From Candidatus Accumulibacter proximus (GTDB taxonomy: Bacteria > Pseudomonadota > Gammaproteobacteria > Burkholderiales > Rhodocyclaceae), in the NCBI GenBank assembly GCA_016709675.1, contig JADJMH010000001.1, forward strand, positions 186,001 to 250,000: DNA of 64,000 nt. Reading direction: 5' to 3'. Numbering within the stretch: position 1 is the first letter of the stretch; every line of letters begins with the position of its first letter. Positions 62,610 to 64,000 of this stretch are shown here, in pieces. Made by a program: the position numbers and the translations under genes. The notes under the pieces are model-generated. The model was not told the DNA's origin and made no database searches. It saw nothing but the letters and a program-made list of their open reading frames with translations.

Positions 62610-63602
62610 CTACTGTGGGCGCTGATCGAAGACTTCGTCCAGGGACTCGGCATCGAGCACCTTGATCGCCCATTCTTCCAGCTGATCGACATCGGCGGTG
62701 GTCAGCCGAACCTGGACCGCATCGGGGAGCGCGCCAAAGCGACGCGCGAGCAGGCGCTTCAGGAGGGCAGCCTCGCCTTCCTGCCGGCCTTCCTGCCGGC
62801 CTTCCTGCCGGCCTTCCTGCCGGCCTTCCCGCCGGCCTTTCTCGACTCCGAAGCGTTCTGCAGAGGTGACGTAAGGCATGATGACCTTCCTTTCCAGTGT
62901 GTAGACTTCCTGCAGCAGCCGTTGCTCAAGGTCTGTCGGCAGCCGCATCAGCCAGTCGATGACCCCGAACAGATCGATGATGCGCTGCTTGTCCCAATTG
63001 CGTTCGTAGAGCAGCTTGGCCAGCCGCCATTTTGCCGCATAGCGCTGTTCCGGGTCACCCTTTGTGCGCCGGGTAAGAAGGTGAGCAGCGGTGACCAGTG
63101 CGAAGGGGTTGGGGTCTTCGAGCAGGGATTCGGTCTGGTTGGCGTAGTCGAGGAGCTTGACCACGGGAAAGCGGATGCCGACCTCGCAGCCGAACAGTTG
63201 ATAGCCAAACCCGTCCGGCTTCCAGTTTTCACGTTCGTCGGCCAGCACGGCCAGACTGGCAACCGGACGGCGGTAGCGGTCGTAGAGCCGGTAGTTGTAG
63301 GTGAACAGGCGCTCGGGGAAGTCGGCATCGTGCTGGCCCTGGACTTCGACGTGGATGTGGACCCATTGCTCACCTGCGTCCCGTGTCGCGACCTGCACAA
63401 GACAGTCCACCAGGCGCTTGCCGAGCTGGGCGTCCTGCACCACCTGGGCGAGTTCCTGGTCCAGGAAGACGTGCGGCTGCTGCCAGTCGATCTCGCCGTG
63501 GGCTCGCGGGAAGTAGAAGGCCATGAACTCCGGGAAGTAGCGCGTCAACGCGTCTTTCCACGGGGTGTCGTAGTCGTCGCTGGGTAGGGTCGGTTTTTCC
63601 AT
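62610..63602 (-). CDS. Rpn/DUF4351-like putative transposase or nuclease with EGRQ repeats
   Basis: A 330-residue protein. The N-terminus (DTPWKDALTRYFPEFMAFYF) and HIHVEVQGQHDADFPERLFT, with its Glu-x-Gln in place of the usual acidic-x-Lys, belong to the PD-(D/E)XK-related transposase group linked to Rpn. The C-terminal part has EGRQ tetrapeptide repeats, then LLKRLLARRFGALPD of DUF4351. The start MEKPTLPSDDYD is chosen; a TTG 27 bases upstream is also in frame. The Gln at the active-site position suggests weak or altered nuclease activity. Confidence 0.85.
   Translation of the reverse strand: MEKPTLPSDDYDTPWKDALTRYFPEFMAFYFPRAHGEIDWQQPHVFLDQELAQVVQDAQLGKRLVDCLVQVATRDAGEQWVHIHVEVQGQHDADFPERLFTYNYRLYDRYRRPVASLAVLADERENWKPDGFGYQLFGCEVGIRFPVVKLLDYANQTESLLEDPNPFALVTAAHLLTRRTKGDPEQRYAAKWRLAKLLYERNWDKQRIIDLFGVIDWLMRLPTDLEQRLLQEVYTLERKVIMPYVTSAERFGVEKGRREGRQEGRQEGRQEGRQEGEAALLKRLLARRFGALPDAVQVRLTTADVDQLEEWAIKVLDAESLDEVFDQRPQ
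62779..62836 (-). repeat. In-frame 12-base tandem repeat (EGRQ units)
   Basis: Nearly five copies of TTCCTGCCGGCC on the plus strand encode GRQE units on the minus strand. The truncated copy at 57175-57195 lacks them. Confidence 0.88.
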
Positions 63603-63634
63603 CGGTCTGTGCTTGGCAGAGATGGGCAATTAAA

Positions 63635-63646
63635 GAAACAGTGTAT
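63635..63646 (+). repeat. Separator motif variant GAAACAGTGTAT, right flank copy 7
   Basis: It is followed by GAAATACCTTCCCAAAAGCG, as after the other right-flank copies. A further partial copy (GGGGACAGTCT) is near 63694. It lies just upstream of the Rpn/DUF4351-like gene. Confidence 0.6.
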
Positions 63647-63776
63647 GAAATACCTTCCCAAAAGCGCCCACTCGATAACCTCCACTGGGATAAGGGGACA
63701 GTCTCCTTGTTTCCGCAAGAGCAGAAACGCATTGGCGCCGCCCTTCCCGGCCTCCGTTCTTGCCCACCTTGGACCC

Positions 63777-63980
63777 CTAGTCTGCCCCAAAAATCTCGGC
63801 AAAGAACACCTCCTTGTCCAGATCTCTTTGCCATGCTCTGTGTCGTTCCACAGACTCCGGACGGCCTTCGCGGCTTAGGGTGAGAAAGCGGGTGGCCTCC
63901 ATGATCCCCAAATTTTCGATCAAGACATCGGTCGCTTGACGGATCAGTCGTTCTTCGGTCATCAGTGTTTCGCTACTCAT
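63777..63980 (-). CDS. Small protein of the 61485 family, possible antitoxin
   Basis: A 67-residue protein. RLIRQATDVLIENLGIMEAT, RFLTLSREGRPESVERHRAW and DLDKEVFFAEIFGAD are helical and charged. AGGAGG sits a few bases before the ATG, so the start is firm. The shared LIxxLGxxEAxRF core links it to 61485-61688. Its partner, if it has one in the same order, would lie just beyond the window end. Confidence 0.7.
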   Translation of the reverse strand: MSSETLMTEERLIRQATDVLIENLGIMEATRFLTLSREGRPESVERHRAWQRDLDKEVFFAEIFGAD

Positions 63981-64000
63981 GGTTCCTCCTGAGCAATGAA

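Noticed and set aside
56500..63980. A classical integron cassette array
   Set aside because: No tyrosine integrase gene and no attC-like long imperfect palindromes were seen; the separator is a short motif instead.

Overview
The window reads as a GC-rich betaproteobacterial chromosome segment. The gene content (phasin, wax-ester enzymes, acetate kinase next to a MaoC-Pta fusion, many Rpn-type genes and toxin-antitoxin pairs) suggests a Rhodocyclaceae or 'Candidatus Accumulibacter'-type organism. That placement is inferred from gene content only. Several genes have one- or two-base frameshifts, so either real decay or draft-assembly errors are possible.

Region 1 (1-27 kb) is conventional. A neutral-lipid locus holds a wax ester synthase/DGAT C-terminus, a TetR regulator, a patatin lipase, a PhaF-like phasin and a 661-residue two-domain fatty acyl-CoA reductase. 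Next comes an RNA-metabolism block (ProQ/FinO protein, rpsO, pnp, dksA). Carboxylate/CoA genes follow: a broken acyl-CoA transferase, a frameshifted fabI, ackA and a MaoC-Pta fusion. A cobalamin salvage set (BtuF-like protein, cbiB, cobU, cobT) and a nucleoside transporter close the region.

Region 2 (27-42 kb) is a mosaic. It holds one intact and about six broken copies of a UDP-glucose dehydrogenase gene, one intact and one broken epimerase, two nearly identical Rpn genes, three toxin-antitoxin pairs and an AAA/DUF4143 ATPase. Modules are separated by a short motif, TATACTGTCCCC. Three complete elements of 308-382 bp end in inverted copies of this motif and look like non-autonomous mobile elements. 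Several half-elements are also present.

Region 3 (39-56 kb) is a leftward exopolysaccharide/O-antigen cluster. It has UDP-sugar enzymes, a WecG/TagA transferase, several GT4 glycosyltransferases, a kinase/nucleotidyltransferase/phosphotransferase group, a hexapeptide acyltransferase, a Wzy-like polymerase, a Wzx-like flippase and a broken OafA-like acyltransferase. Many junctions are ATGA/GTGA overlaps. The 47-56 kb part is clearly more AT-rich, as expected for acquired DNA.

Region 4 (56-64 kb) is a second mosaic flank. It contains IS66 remnants, Rpn/DUF4351-like genes and fragments, a GDP-mannose dehydratase fragment and further toxin-antitoxin modules. The same short motif separates them, but here mainly in the opposite orientation (GGGACAGTATA). 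The polysaccharide cluster is thus bracketed by two module arrays whose separator motif flips orientation across it. This is the most unusual feature of the window.
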